NCBI RefSeq assembly: GCF_021018805.1
Contig: NC_086259.1
Span: 3,348,001 to 3,412,000, forward strand
Direction of reading: 5' to 3'
DNA length: 64,000 bases
Source: Prinia subflava
Lineage: Eukaryota; Chordata; Aves; Passeriformes; Cisticolidae
In this document: piece by piece, positions 26,628 to 39,525 of the stretch
How the letters are laid out: each line of letters opens with the position of its first letter
How positions within the stretch are numbered: the stretch's first letter is position 1
The notes under the pieces: model-generated
The model's database searches: none
What the model was told of the DNA's origin: nothing
What the model saw: the letters and a program-made list of their open reading frames with translations, nothing else
Program-made: the position numbers and the translations under genes

Positions 26628-29600
26628 CTGTTAAAAAGAAAAAAAAAAAGAAATTAATTACAGTGTTACATGCAATCAGGCTTATCTAAAATGGAGCATG
26701 CACTGAAATGCAAAACACATAATTAGGACTGAACAGACACCTTCAAATTAGTTCAGTGACAAGTTTTTGTACTGTGGAGAAGGGTTGTAAACTACTGCAG
26801 TGCAGATGCAGAGGCTGCAGAGCAGCTCCCCTGTCACATCACCCTGTGCTGTTCCCCCCACCAGCCCAGAAAATACTCTCTGGTGTAGTGTTACTCATTA
26901 GCTGGGAACACAAATAATTTTTAGAGCTGTCTTCCATCCATTCTTACAACTGGGAAACCTGTGCAAAGACTTACAAGTTAGGCAGAGCATGCTGTTCAGC
27001 AAGCTGATGTCTGAGGAATGGTGCAGCAAGTAACTCATAGCTGGTGCTCTGCCGTTTCACCAAGAAGCACTGGATTAAAAATCACAGCAATACTGACAGT
27101 ACAGTTCTGAACCAGACTGTATGCACTGCAGCAATCCCACTGTAGACTGAATAATAGTTACAGTCTATACCATACAGTGTGCATTACTAGACTGCCATTT
27201 TACTTGCACCCAATTACCAGTTGAGCAGGAAAAGCACAGTAGAGAGTAAGGATAACCAGGCTTCTCCTGTTTCATTTTTATCCTTTTTTTTTTCCCTACT
27301 ACTTGTGTTAGCAATAACTAAAATTTAGTGGTGCTGGCTAGTCTTTATTAAAATTTTGCTCAGATAAGTTCCTTAAAGGTTTTATTTGGTCCTAGAAAAT
27401 GCAATTTGTGTTTCACCTGTCTCAGGGGTTGTCACTAAGACGGATGTATGGCTTTGTTTCCCTTATTTGTCTACAATAGTTATATTTTTAAAATTCCAAT
27501 GGTGTGTTTTCAAGTATAAATTTCTCTTAACCCATTCTGCATGAAGTGTTGCACTTATTTACTGTAATAGGTTTAAAAGTCCTTATTCACCTACCCCACA
27601 TAGATTTAAAAGTCCTAATGATTTTACAGTATGCAAGTATCCTTGGAATCAACTAGAATAATTATTACTGACAATTCTAAGTTTTCCTCTCCGTGTTCTC
27701 AATGCATATTCATAGCACAGTGGGTTTTGTGTTCATAAAAGAGCAAATTATGGCTTATTTCCCAAAGCTCTTCTTAACATGAGCAGACTGATAACACAGC
27801 AAGAATTTGGAACTGTGCCTTAGTGAAACTGTTCCACAGAAAGAGTGAAAAGGTATATAAATGAACACTAGCTCACCTAGAAAAGTCTACTCTTAGTATT
27901 GTACTAAAAAGGACATTGGTGCATCAGGACAATAATCTGTTTAGCTAATTTCACTAAAAGACAAAATAAGTTTTAAAGCACTAGGAAAGAAGAAATGCCA
28001 ACCTGTGCTAAAGTGTGCATGTCAGATCTTTACACAGGCTGTGAGCCAACACTTACCAGGAAGAGGACACAGAACATGTCAAGTCCATCACTCCTAAGTC
28101 ATGAGGTGGATTTCCATGACACAAAATGTTCTGCTCTCTTTGGTTTGTCACACTGGATAAACACCATATTTCTGGATCCTCAAAGATCCTCCCAACTATT
28201 GACAGTAAGAGCTAGAATGGTAAAAAACTGGTAGCGTGTCATCAAGGATGGTGGGCTTGCAACTAGGGATAGGAAATTATACCTGCCCTGAAGGTGTAAT
28301 GTTTTCATCTCTGTTCCATGGTGCTGAGGCTGTTTTTATTATTGCACATTGTACAAAATGTCTAAAAAGTAAAATCTGTCTGAAGTGAACAAGTGAAATC
28401 TGATTAATATGAAACCCAGTAATGTTTTCACAAATCAGCATGCTGATTCAGACTACATTACAGAGAGGAGAAAAAAATGGATAAGCATAAACCATGGAAC
28501 AAAACTACTGTCAGAGATTTGTAGAATAATCAAAGTTGCTTCAACATTCAATGGAGTTTAAAACCATGAAAAGTCAGATTTTCTTGTGCATAAAGAAAAC
28601 TCTGTAATCCAATATACCCTTTAACTGTGACACAGTCTGTGCAGCAGAGCTGTGGATCCTAGTAGTATGTTCCAACCAAAGCATGAAAATAAAAGGAGAG
28701 CCTGTGATAAATGGGTAGAAGAACGAGAAGGGAAAATCATTTCAACAATTGAACAATGAGGGAACAAGACTGTAGATTCATACACACATAGGTTGTAAGT
28801 ATGTCTAGAGAGAAGAAGAAAAAAAAGACAGTGAGTATGAGGATAATCAGTCATTTAGATGATCAAACCTGTTTTAAGAGAGCACTGGTACTTGTTACCA
28901 CAAAGCTTTAACCATACATATTGTTAGGATACAACATCATATGTAAACCTGATGCCTGAGGCAGTGTCAAAAACCCAAAGACAAAATTGAGACAATTTCT
29001 GCTCTTGCACTTCCATGTTTTTGAAGCCTGAGTCATCTGAGATCCTCTTTCTTATGTATCAACCTCTCACACGGGACCAATGGTGCTCCCCTGAGCTGAT
29101 CTTCATTAATTTACCTTTGAGGGCAGCATGGCTGCATGCAGTACTCCTCCCAGAATATCCATGTGGCTGTCAATACATTCCAGTTATTTCCTCAGTTGAA
29201 GATAAAGGTGCCTGATAGGGAAGCCAACTTAATTAATGAAAAATATTATTTTAATAAAAATTAGGAAATAAAGAAAACTGCAGTAAAACCACTTAGGATC
29301 CACCAGTGCCTGTAGTGGCAAATAAACAGGAATGTTGCAAAAGGGTACCTACTTAAAATCAGAATTATGTGAAGTTAACTAAAACTTTTCTAAATAAATA
29401 ATTTCTGTACAGAGTTCTCACTCTGGGAAATCTCAGAACCAATCATATTTCAGAGGGCATAGGGGAAAATCCTGCAGCAGGCAACAATAATAAAATCAAT
29501 TTATACATACGTTGCTTCATATGTTGCTCTATCTTTATATATTACACATTTATGAATTCTTTTAATCACAAAGCAGTCAAGTTGACAGAACCACTGGGGT

Positions 29601-30330
29601 CACAAATACTATATTAAAAGTAGCTAACTTTTAGAAAAGTTCTTTGATCTTGTACAGATTTGAGAGGATGCCAGGGTAACCCAGTATACCTAGGACAGAA
29701 AATCCCATGATCCCCAGACTGGCGCACACATCTACAGTGTTCAAATCCGTGTTCAAATACCCTTCATTAGAGCATTTTTCCCATGGCAGTATAGTGTTTG
29801 TTTTGTCCATATCAGGGGAGGTGCTGTAAAGATTAAACCAGTTTTAAAACCTATTTGAATAAAATACCCGAGTATTCATTTATACTTAAATTTGTATTCA
29901 CATTGTCAGACTCTCTTACAGACTTTTGAGATGTTTATAGATTTTTCAGTTATTATCTCACACAACCAGTTGTTTTGGGAGTTAACTGTAATTAGCTTTT
30001 ATGAATCTATCATTATTCACAGACCCTCTTGGAACAAATGGACAAAAATATGTGTATGGTATTGTGTTGTTGACTACCAAAAATATGGCAGCTCACATAT
30101 AATTGTCGTGTAACTTAGGAAAACCTAGTCCTTTTAAGATACTCCTTCAGTATAGTAATTTGCCGGCTTTCATAAACAACAGTAATTACAACAATTTTTT
30201 TAATCTTACTTATTCCATGCTCTTCTTCTCTAGCTATGAAAAAATAGTAGTAGTTATGTCCATACAAATGGCATTGTACTTGCTTGAACAAAAATAGTGA
30301 TTCAAAGAGATATTTAATACCATTATTTCA
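26628..30330. other. Intergenic, AT-rich, nothing recognised
   Basis: Low-complexity AT-rich DNA with short scattered frames. No exon, RNA gene or repeat family is supported. Confidence 0.6.
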
Positions 30331-30333
30331 TTA

Positions 30334-30570
30334 GCCAATATGGCACTGATCCGTTTCCACGGTCACAGGTGCAGCAGTCACAAATTCAATTCTTCTTGCC
30401 TCCCCTATTGTAAAGGGAGTATTGTGATGAGTTAATTTGTTCTCAATCCTACATTTGCTGAACTTCATGGCAAAGCAGTGTCCATTGATTACAGTGACAC
30501 AGAAGGCAAAATCACAAAGGCTTCCTACTTCTCGAAGGCAAGCCACACTAGCAAATATTTAACTATCAAG
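30334..30570 (-). other. Unassigned cysteine-containing open frame
   Basis: A minus-strand frame of about 75 codons ends at a TAA just after ..DQCHIG. The N-terminal part has five cysteines at fairly regular spacing (ACLREVGSLCDFAFC, then NGHC and KFSKC), reminiscent of a small disulphide module. The acceptor-like TTTGCTAG upstream is weak. I cannot name a family; it may be a decayed exon or chance. Confidence 0.18.
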
Positions 30571-31434
30571 CAATTTTAAATATTTTATCCTGTGTCTATA
30601 CATCTACTGAAAGTGCATTAATCCCAGTTGGAAACAATTATAAATATTCACTGGAGTGCCCACATTTAGCTTGGCACCAATCTCACTGTTTTTGCTGGTC
30701 ACTTACTTGATGCATCCCAGCACAGAAGGACTCAGATTTCTGCAAAGCTCTATCCTTAATCAAGGGCACAAAAAATTAACACAAAACCCATCAGTGATAT
30801 GTAAATCTTGATGTGCAAGCATTTGCCATCTTACTATTCCCACAATGTAACTTTGTTTCAGAAATATTTGTATTTACTGCATAACGCATGCTCTTCTTCC
30901 TTATGGCAATTTTCACCCCCGTGGTCATTGCTAGTATTCGTCCTGAAGTTCTTCACAGGGAAGAGCAGATGCAGAGCAAATATGTGGATCAATTTCAGAT
31001 TGTACGGTGCCAACCAAGAGCTCTGCAGCTGCAGATCACTGTCAGGCAGGCCTAAAACCAATAGTGCCAAGGCAGCCCCAAATCTACTTTTATGCTCTCC
31101 TAAGGGCCCCACATTTTGAGCTGCTGAAATACAGAAACCAGCAGCTGCTGCATAATCAGTTTATGTGAAAACATTTGGAAACCATTAAGTCAGAGATTTG
31201 ACAAGACAGTATCAAAAGAAGAGACTAAATCTTTCTACTTATAGTCATGTAACGATTTGGACCACAATATCTAAACAACAGTGTTATGAGTCTTACTAGC
31301 ACCCTTTTTGAAAGATGTGCTATCTCATAATAGCCTTGGGCTCTAAGAATTCCAAATTTGTGTTTGCAACAACTAATTCATTAATTCTCCCGTAATCTTC
31401 TGGGTTTTATTTCCACAGATCACAGTGAGAGAGA

Positions 31435-31647
31435 ATGCCAGAAGAAATCACAATTGACCTCATGGGAAACAATATTAAGGAACACATGATGTTCACCGTG
31501 TTCTTAGAAGGGCAGCAGGGCAGCCAAGGCAAGTTACTTATTTTGACCAGCTGTCCCAAGTTTACTACACCACCGACGCTTTGGTTTTCAAAGGTGGTAG
31601 TCAAAGAATTGCAGACCAGAGACCTGCATATCTTTTCAGCTGCTTAG
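31435..31647 (+). other. Unassigned small open frame after a splice acceptor
   Basis: A plus-strand frame of 70 codons starts MPEEITIDLMGNNIKEHMMF and ends in TAG. A good acceptor (TTTATTTCCACAG) lies 18 nt upstream of the ATG. The composition looks protein-like, but I recognise no family and no partner exon. It could be the last exon of a small or lineage-specific gene, or a transposon remnant. Confidence 0.2.
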
Positions 31648-32309
31648 AGCTGAGAAGTAACAGTCTTGAGGGGTTTTTTTTCATTCAATATGCAAACTTT
31701 AGAACTCAGCCAGTATAGATAATATGGAATAAGGATTGGGTTTGGTTTGCTTTAAAGGTAGGGAAATAAGAGGATATTGGTACCCTGATCAACTAAGATA
31801 GTGCATCAATACATATTTATTACATAAAGATAACTCAAATTATCTTGAGAAGCACATAATAAAAGAGCATAACTTATAAGAAGGAAAAAGAAAAGAGTGA
31901 TTCTATTCTGTCTGAAAATGCCTAAAAATGCAAATTAAAATGTTAATTTAAAAAAATTTTAAGTCTAGTACTGAAAAAAATAGCCACTCAGGGCTGGCCA
32001 AACAGACCTGAGTTAGCATATTATTTGACAATTTTTGTTACTGACAGTAAGTATTTATTTTGATAGAGAAGCACTATATATAGTATAATTATCCAGAAAT
32101 AAACATGCAGAGTTAATTGAATAGTTTATATCAGTAATTTTTTCAAGTATTAAGCCATACTCATAGTAATCAGGGATACTATAATAAATTATTTCTGAGC
32201 TATGACCTTCTAGCATGTTCATTCAGCAAGATATGTCAAATGAAATAACATGTATAAATGGTTATATTATTTGCTCTTACGATAGCTATAACTATTATGA
32301 TATTTTTAA
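31648..32309. other. AT-rich flank of the retroviral remnant
   Basis: Very AT-rich sequence with no recognisable feature. It abuts the abrupt end of the pol remnant, which breaks off at 32,310 without a 3' LTR in the next several hundred bases. Confidence 0.55.
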
Positions 32310-33000
32310 CTATTTTATAATCCGGAGTCCAAGGCAGGTCCATGGGCAGTTGCGCTGAATCTTCTCTGTAGCAATTTCAATGGCTCCTTCAATGGCTTGA
32401 ATAGTCTTTTTGAGAACAACCTCTAAATAATCGTCAGTCTTGGTGCATATTAAAATATCATCCATACGCTGAAAAATTGTGGCAGTAGGGAATTTTTCTC
32501 GGATGGGCGAGAGAATGCAGGCAACAAACATCTGGCAAATAGATGGAAAATTTTCTACCCCTTGGGGAAGAACTTGCCACTGGTACCTTTTTAGAGGGGC
32601 TTGTCTATTAATTGATGGGATGGAAAATGCAAATCTTGGGTCATCTCTGGGATGGAAAGGGATGTTAAAAAAAGCAGTCCTTCATATCAATGACTGCCAG
32701 TTCCCAATCTCTTGGGAACATTGACAGTGAGGCTAGGCTGGCAGAGAGCCTACGTCCTCAATGGCCTCATTGTTCTTCCTGAGAAGAAGGAAGAACAAGG
32801 GCTCCTTGCAGGAGCCTACACCTGTCTTTGCCTGGTTTACAAATGACAAAGACAGAGGTGTTCCAAGGGCTAGTGCATGGTATTACGTGGCTCTTGGACA
32901 AGGGACTTGAGCGCCTTTAGCTTTACTTCTGAAAGGAGCCCTGATCCAACCACATGGGCTCATCAGTTTTCCATGGGAGGGGTGGTGTGGTATGCTCCAG
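32310..33000 (-). pseudogene. Endogenous retrovirus pol remnant (reverse transcriptase palm)
   Basis: On the minus strand, pieces in different frames match a beta/alpharetrovirus-like reverse transcriptase. There is an N-terminal PLPWKTDEPMWLDQ segment near 32,990, then DWELAVIDMKDCFFNIPFHP near 32,690. A 73-codon frame (32,531-32,310) contains QRMDDIL, the polymerase active-site box. In that box the usual Tyr of YMDD is replaced by Arg, although both catalytic aspartates remain. Frameshifts and stops separate the pieces, and the gene stops abruptly before the connection and RNase H domains. It is non-functional. Confidence 0.8.
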
Positions 33001-33011
33001 AGTGGCCCTGG

Positions 33012-33464
33012 CTAGAAATCCCGCAGTGGTGAGGGGATTTCTAGCCTGGCTCCACATTGGGACAATAGGTCACTGCCCCATAAAGTGATGGGTGCCCTGA
33101 CCACGAATGGTCTTACCGTGGCAACCTGACCCTCAGGACCCTCAATAAGGATTGTCCATTTGCTCCGCATAGAGGTGGCAGCTCCTCCAATCCCAGAGAT
33201 GATTCCATTGGCTGGCACCAGTTCCCAGCCCTGTGGCCACTTGGAGCAAGCAATGACAGTCACATCTGCTCCGGTATCTGCCACACCTGGAAGATAAATT
33301 TTGTCGCCTTTGTTAAACAAGCCACATGCTATGAGAGCACTGTCTTGGCCCACAGTCTCTGCCCAAAAACCCATAGGGTTTTCTGGCAAAATGTCCAGGT
33401 GGGGATGAGAAAAGCTTGGGCAATGGGTGTGCCCTGAGGCACAGACCAAGGTGGGTCTACACAT
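33012..33464 (-). pseudogene. Endogenous retrovirus protease remnant
   Basis: A 150-codon minus-strand frame holds the retroviral aspartic protease signature GVADTGADVTVIA, with the DTGA catalytic loop. It also has a C-terminal ITLWGSDLLSQ segment of the type found near the protease end in beta-like ERVs. It partly overlaps the upstream frame, as expected for a gag-pro-pol element that uses frameshifting. The protease frame itself is largely intact, but the element around it is broken. Confidence 0.8.
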
Positions 33465-33658
33465 ACAACAGTCACAGTAATCTCATCCCTTGGTCCCACA
33501 GTCTGGACTTCTAGAAGTACCTGTAAAGTGTCCAGTTGGTTAATGGGGTCCCCTATGTTTAAAATGTCCCTTGGTTCATCCGAAGGTCCAGATTTAGCAG
33601 CTGGAATTTGGTATACTGCCTCATCGTCAAAGTAGATGGGAAGGGCGCTTACCAGCAT
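33329..33658 (-). pseudogene. ERV pro-frame upstream part, dUTPase-like
   Basis: This minus-strand frame of 109 codons precedes and overlaps the protease frame. The segment VPQGTPIAQAFLIP resembles the C-terminal core of trimeric dUTPases found in the pro frame of beta-like retroviruses. The first part of the frame matches nothing I can name. The dUTPase assignment is by resemblance only. Confidence 0.4.
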
Positions 33659-34004
33659 GTGTTGTGTTCCTGCCTGTACCTGTTGGTAGGCCTTGGAGAG
33701 TCAGTGCTCCTTCCCATAGTAGGTGCTGTTGTGGATGATCTCTCGGCGCCATGACTCTCAAGATGGTGGGGAAAGAGGGACAGAGTGGCCTGGCATGTAG
33801 TGTCACAGCGCGGGGCTGTCCCACGTGCCACCAGAAGTGTCCCTGGTGCCATTGCGAGGATGGATGATGCTGGACCTGCTGGTGATACTGTAACTGCGGA
33901 CAGTGTTTAAAATGTTCTTTGCACTCCGGGCAGACAGAGGAGGGACAACAAGTGGAGGGGTGTTTCTGCAAAAAGTCCTTATCACATTTTAAAATGAGGT
34001 CCAC
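33627..34004 (-). pseudogene. ERV remnant upstream of pro (possible gag C-terminal region)
   Basis: A minus-strand open frame of 125 codons with a cluster of Cys and His (CPECKEHFKHC) lies where nucleocapsid would be expected. A canonical CX2CX4HX4C knuckle is not present, so the assignment rests on position and on the Cys/His cluster. It is probably decayed. Confidence 0.35.
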
Positions 34005-36138
34005 CTGTCATATTGATAGGGTCCGACTGTCAAGTCAAAAGTGACTCCAGATTTTGTTTTGATGCAGAAAACACCTGGGTCTGTTGGTAAATCTTCCATC
34101 TAGGTAGAGTCAGGCAGTGGCCAAGACCCAGGCTCTAAACTAGAGGGATGTCCCTTAACATATTTTAAAACAAGGCTCTAAACAATAATACCTATAAAAT
34201 ACTTAAAACACGGCAAACTGTTAGAACACATTTGTGTGAAGTAAAAGATTAAGATCTAGGACAAAAAAAATTAATCAAACCATACAGAATTTTGTTTCTT
34301 CTGAAGTTTCTTTCAGCATAGAGATGCTGACTGGAAGAAGATGCTGACTAGCAGTTCATAGGAAGCTGTCAACAAAGTTCATATTTTTTTTCTGGTATCC
34401 AAAAAAATACTTGAGAATTAAAAAACAACAGTGGAACCACTCATATAGAAAGTGTAAGGACAAATCAAAAAACTTAATTAAAAACGCACAGCGTATCTAG
34501 AGAACAAAAATGAGATCTCAAAATGACAGGTGGCTTGGAGAAAATTGCACAAAAATTGACAAAGCATATAAAAAAGCTGACTATAATTTGATAGACTTCA
34601 CATTTAAGATAAAAATGAGGTAGGACTCAGGCTTTCATCCAGCAACATGATAAAGTCTCTCTCTCATGTGATCAGCCTTTTGGTCTTTTTGAATCGTCCC
34701 TTCTTTCTCAGGATTCTCCAGGTAACCCAGACTTTAATAAAAGAAAACACTAAAATATCTTACATTCAATGAAGGTATAATATAAAACTATTTAGTCTTC
34801 TGTCTTATCTATAAAAGACAAAACAGCAGAAATTGCAATAAAAATCATAATAGGTAAAAAATAAGAGGATTTAAAAAACTGTCATAGCCATAAGTAGGTT
34901 TAAACAAGCATATTTTAACAAAAATAACTTAGAAATTAAAGTTAAGTTCAGTAAAAACTAACATCACTTAAGTGGAATAAAGTTAAATTAACATTACTAA
35001 CACTGAATAAAATTCAATGTTAACAAAACTGAAATGGAACATAAAATGGCTTAAAGTGAAGAAGACTTAAATTTGGCTTTGTTTAAATTTAGCAACACTC
35101 AGAAATCAACCTTGACAGAAATCAACCTTGGCAAAAATTACTCTTAATAAAATTACTTCAATAGAGTAATAATACATAACATTACTCAGTTCTAGCAATA
35201 ATAAAACTTATCTTATTAATAAATATTAAAACATAACAAAATTAAAATTTCATACTTATAAAAGTTCCAGTTATTTACACAAAAGGCACTGAGAACAGTC
35301 TGTGATGAGAATAACAACATAGCAAATTTACTGGAGGGATTAAAAAAGGCTGTAAAAAGTGTGTTATGATTTCAGAAAATTTGGTTTTGAGAAAAATCCA
35401 TAGTAACCACAAATTTTATGTAAATATAAATTTACTAAAACTTTAAAACAACAAAAAAATTTGGCAATCTGCCCTGTAAAACTCCAACCTTTTAGAAATG
35501 TCAATATAACAGATTTAAACCTGGCTTAATAAAAGTAATGGAATACAAATATTTAATGCTAAAATAGTAAAAAAACAATTATACCTATCTGGGCAGCTAT
35601 ACTGTTTTGATATGAAGCCAAATTTAAATTAAAACTTGGAGTACTAAATAGGTATACTTAATAAGATACAGTCACATATGTCTTTAGGGAAAACAATTCA
35701 CAATCAAAGATGTTCCATCAGATTTAAAAACACAAGGCAAGCAAGCAGGTAAAATCATGATTAACATGTCTCTGTATACCCATATAATGAAATTATCATG
35801 GCCCAAATATTTTTAAACTTCAAAAGACTGCTGTAGATAAAATTCTAGTTTATAGAACTTGGTTAAAAGCTATAAACAAATCATAAACAATAAACAAATC
35901 TATGTAATATAAAATCATTGCTTGTGGATGTTTTAGTGTTTTCTGTTAAACAAATCATCTGTGTAATATAAAATCACTGCTTGTGGATGTTTTAGTGTTT
36001 ACTGTTTATCTTGTAAACAACTTGCTATCTATAACACAGGTTAGAAAAGGTCACTGTAAGGAAATAAGTTTAGACTAGTAAACGTAAGGAGTGCTTGTGC
36101 TCTTAAAACTTTCAATGCTCGTGTAAGCACTGACAGAT
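34005..36138. other. Extremely AT-rich block inside the ERV cluster
   Basis: About 2.1 kb of markedly A-rich DNA, with many AATAAA/TTTAAA words and no reading frame over 60 codons. It separates the pro/pol remnant from the LTR on its right. It contains a near-perfect local tandem duplication, listed separately. It could be an inserted or heavily decayed element; nothing is recognised. Confidence 0.55.
35892..36006. repeat. Tandem duplication, two copies of 56-59 bp
   Basis: Two adjacent copies, 35,892-35,947 and 35,948-36,006, each begin AAACAAATC and end TAGTGTTT[T/A]CTGTT. They differ by a 3-base insertion and a few substitutions. Confidence 0.9.
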
Positions 36139-36892
36139 TGTCTGGTAGTGTACAGAGTCGTATCAGCTAAGGAAGGCACGATCCTGAGTCCAAGTTGTGA
36201 TTTTTATTTCACTTCTATTATGAATGTCAACAAAAAAAATTCCAATCCAAACAGAATTGATATAGCAGCAAATAAGTTTAATTGCATTAATCAAGCAAAA
36301 GGATACATTCAAATAAAATGTATTCCATCCTTTATAAAAGTAATTTAGCAGTGAATGGGCCCGGTTCAATAAAGCATAAGCAAAAGGCCGGCCAGGCCGG
36401 GGTACATGTGCAGGATTCAAGACCCTGTCACATGTCCAAACCAAAGCCTATCTCATCTATACTTTTATACCATAGCCAACACTCCATCTCCTCCCATTTT
36501 TGATTGTCTCCTCCCAGTTTCGATTCTTGAAATCTGCGTCACCTTCTTCATTGCGCATGCTCCAGTTGTTTTCTGAGGGTCTTCCGACTCGTTTTGGTGG
36601 TTGTGGGATGAAGGCTACTCCTCTTCCTTGTGTGACCTTTGTTTGACCCTGCAAGTTACACGCGTGCCAAGTTAATGTTATATAACTAAACAATAAGTTC
36701 CAATAGATAAGGCAATAAATCCTAAAAATATCTGGATTTGTCTCAATTTTCCTGGACTCATCCCAAAACTCTTTTAGTTTCAAGGACAAGCTTCTACTGC
36801 CTAGACAAAAAAGTTCCCCTTTCGGCCTGGCTACATCCTGCTACTTAGTTTCTCATGATATTTTGCCAAAAAAAGGGGGGGCCCTTCGAACA
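36139..36892 (-). mobile_element. ERV long terminal repeat (second type)
   Basis: A 754-bp segment bounded by TGT...ACA (on plus TGTCTGG...TTCGAACA). On the minus strand it has TATAAAAG at 36,470-36,463 and an AATAAA-type signal at 36,208-36,202, about 60 bases before the end. Its 3' part includes a GGCCGAAAGGGGAAC stretch. The flanks show no matching target-site duplication and no primer-binding site follows, so it is probably a 3' LTR, or a rearranged one. It is not the partner of the LTR at 39.5-40.1 kb: length and sequence differ. Confidence 0.55.
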
Positions 36893-37330
36893 CTATACCT
36901 TTATTACTGAAGTTAGTTTTACTAATTCTGCTAACATTGATTAAATATAAAGTTACAATTTAACACTAACCTGTTAATATTAAAAATATAAAGTTACAAT
37001 TTAGCAGGAACCACATCCATTTATCACACTTCTAGAATCAATGATTCCTGGTAAAATAAGAAGATCTCCTGAGTAACAATGCATGGCATTTAAAAGGAAG
37101 GGATTCATTTAAACCTGCAGGTGTAAAATGAACCCATGTGTCATTTATTGTGGTTGTGGTAGAAGCCGTTAAGGCCATCTCTGGACTGCTTGGGGTCCCA
37201 CTGATGTTCCTTGAGCTTAAAATTTAATTATTGTAAACATTTTTCAGTATTGAATTACTATAACAAAAGCCAACAGTTTTACCAGCTGTGTCACGTCCTG
37301 TAAAACTGTCAGATCCACCTTAAGACAAGC
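36893..37330 (-). pseudogene. Possible env-like remnant
   Basis: Minus-strand translation near 37,220-37,080 gives a fragment with two possible N-glycosylation sites (NDT, NES) and cysteines, followed by a stop. Its position immediately before a putative 3' LTR suggests the envelope or 3' region of an ERV. Homology is not secure. Confidence 0.22.
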
Positions 37331-37471
37331 ATCCCAATGTGGTATACAAAGATATTATGCTTGCAAACCGTTGCCAAGTCAAAAATGCAGATTATTCTAA
37401 AAAGTAAGCTATTGTTTACTGTGTGTTGTGGCCTATCAATACACTGTTTTAATATCAAGTCTAATTTCAAC

Positions 37472-39358
37472 TTAAACGTGGTAAGGAAAAATAAAAGTCT
37501 CCGGGTTGGACCGAAACAAGTCAGGCTTTTGTGTTAAATTTATAAGAACAGAGTTAGGTGAGGCAAAACCACTATCTGAGCTATTTTCAGTGTCTGGTAT
37601 TTGTGTAGAGAATGCATACAGTGTCCTAGCTTCATTTGAGCTAGAAACAGTTTCTGTCATTTGGTTTGTGAATGCATGCTGCTTCCCGCCAGTGTCAGGT
37701 GTTCGAGCTGTGAATGCGAGCTGTTTCTTTTCCTCGCTGCGCACTGTTCATTACCATATGAAAGACCGCCCGGCATTTTTCAGCTGCGTGAAGCTCTAGT
37801 GATGTTAGCAAACCCTTGCCTCTCCCTCTGAGACGAAGCGAGGAGGGAAGAAGTTGGGGAGAGTTCATTCCTCCCCCGGTGTCGGCGCCGGGACGGCTCG
37901 GCTCAGGGGCAGTGCTGGAAGTGCAGCCCGGTGCTGGGGCAGCTGCGGAAATCCGGCCGGCGGCGGCTCCTCTCCCGGGCCGCTGCCCCGCTGCCGGAAC
38001 GGCACCAGGAGGCAGCGAGGCCGCGGGCAGAAGCGGCTCGGAGCAGCCCGGGAAGGGCGCCCCGGGGAGCAAACGGAGCCACAGACCGCGGAGCCCGCCG
38101 GAGGAATGCGGGCAGGCGGGGCCCCGCAGAGACAGCAGGGACGGGGGTCCGGGGGCGAGGGAGAGGAGGGGGCACAGGCGGCAGGGCCGGGGCTGCTCTG
38201 AACTGCCGTGGAGGGCAGCGCGGGGTGGGCAGAGCTGACGTGGGGGTTGCACGGCCGAAAGGATCGCAGCCGAAGCGGCGGCAAGCTGCATCTATCCCGA
38301 AGATGCTGTGGGCAACCTCGAAGACACGAGAAAACGGGGCGAGGAGGAGTTTGGAGAAGCGGGCCCCGGTTTAAATGCAATAAGCAGGGCGGAGATGATA
38401 TTTTGGAGGAAGACGATAGGTCGGGGTTGGGGGTTTTCCCGGACGGGAGATGATTTGGCTGCAGACGGGGCTGGGGCCACCCAGCGGCTGAGCGGAGGAA
38501 TCTGAGAAGTGCGGCGAAGCGGCCAGTCGCGGAAGGATATGGGGAAATCACCGCAGCCTGAGGTGAGGCGGCTGCTGAGGGAGCCGAAGCGGCCACGGCA
38601 GCAGCTGGGGGAGGCAGAAAGTGAGAGGGACTAGCCGAGGCAGACGGAGGGTCGAGCCATCCGTCTCATCCTCAGATCCTCGAGGGCTGAGCAGAGGGAT
38701 CGGGAAAGGGAAACCCGATGCAGAGGCAGCGACGCAATCAGTTTGAGACACGGGAGTAGCGGACGGAGCCGATGAGGGGACGGGGGTCGCGAACTGGGAC
38801 CCTGGGAGGGCTGGAGGATGCCTTGGCAGGTCGGGGGGCCGCGGACGCGTGCGGGGAACCCGGGGGATTTGGAAGCCCGTTCTGGGACGCCGGGAGAACC
38901 ACGGGGTTATTGCAAGGTGTGGAAGGAAACGCAGAGTCATCCTGAGGCGGAGGGTCGCTCTGACACGCAGAGGGGCCGGCAGGGGGAGCCGCGAAGTGGA
39001 TTTGGGGCCCAGAGCGGGCCCGCAGGTTCGCTCTTGAGCCAGGAGGGCCCGCGGATTCGGTCTTGGGCCCGGAAGGGGCCGCAAGTTCGATCTGTTGAAG
39101 GATATCCAGCAATGCCCAGTATACAGGAAATAAGTTAGCATTAGTCTCATCTCTCTTAACAGAGGGGGCGTTACACAGTTTCCAGTTTATCAGGGCCCAG
39201 AAATCATAAGTCAACGCAGACTTTGGGTCTATAGATTGAAAGTTTGTATTCACCCAAGTCATCAAGTCTTTTAGTTCATTTTTTTCTGTATCTGTACGAG
39301 ATTTATCTTGTAAAAGTGTCTCAAGCCGGTCAAAGACGTCCCATTTATTTTTGGACAA
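37472..39358 (-). pseudogene. Endogenous retrovirus gag remnant (matrix plus proline-rich region)
   Basis: An ATG at 39,358 on the minus strand opens a 206-codon frame starting MSKNKWDVFDRLETLLQDKS. It continues with an alpha-helical matrix-like domain of about 125 residues (with FWALINWKLCN and VYWALLDILQQIE) and then becomes Pro/Ser/Arg-rich. The Pro-rich text carries on in other frames down to about 37.7 kb, so at least one frameshift is present. No capsid domain or major homology region is seen between here and 36.9 kb. The reading frame begins about 170 bp inside the primer-binding site, the normal place for gag. The GC-rich 37.8-39.1 kb part contrasts strongly with the AT-rich DNA left of it. 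Confidence 0.65.
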
Positions 39359-39525
39359 ATATTGCCGAACCCTAAGTGCTCCAGATATTCCATCTCACCT
39401 TACTTGGTTTGAAGCCCATAGCGAGAGGGAGCGGCTCTTTCTTTCAAGAGAGAATCTGATTTGTTTATCTGGGGCTTCCAACACTGATGACTGAGCAGTC
39501 CAAGAGGGATTCTAAAGCGAGTCCC

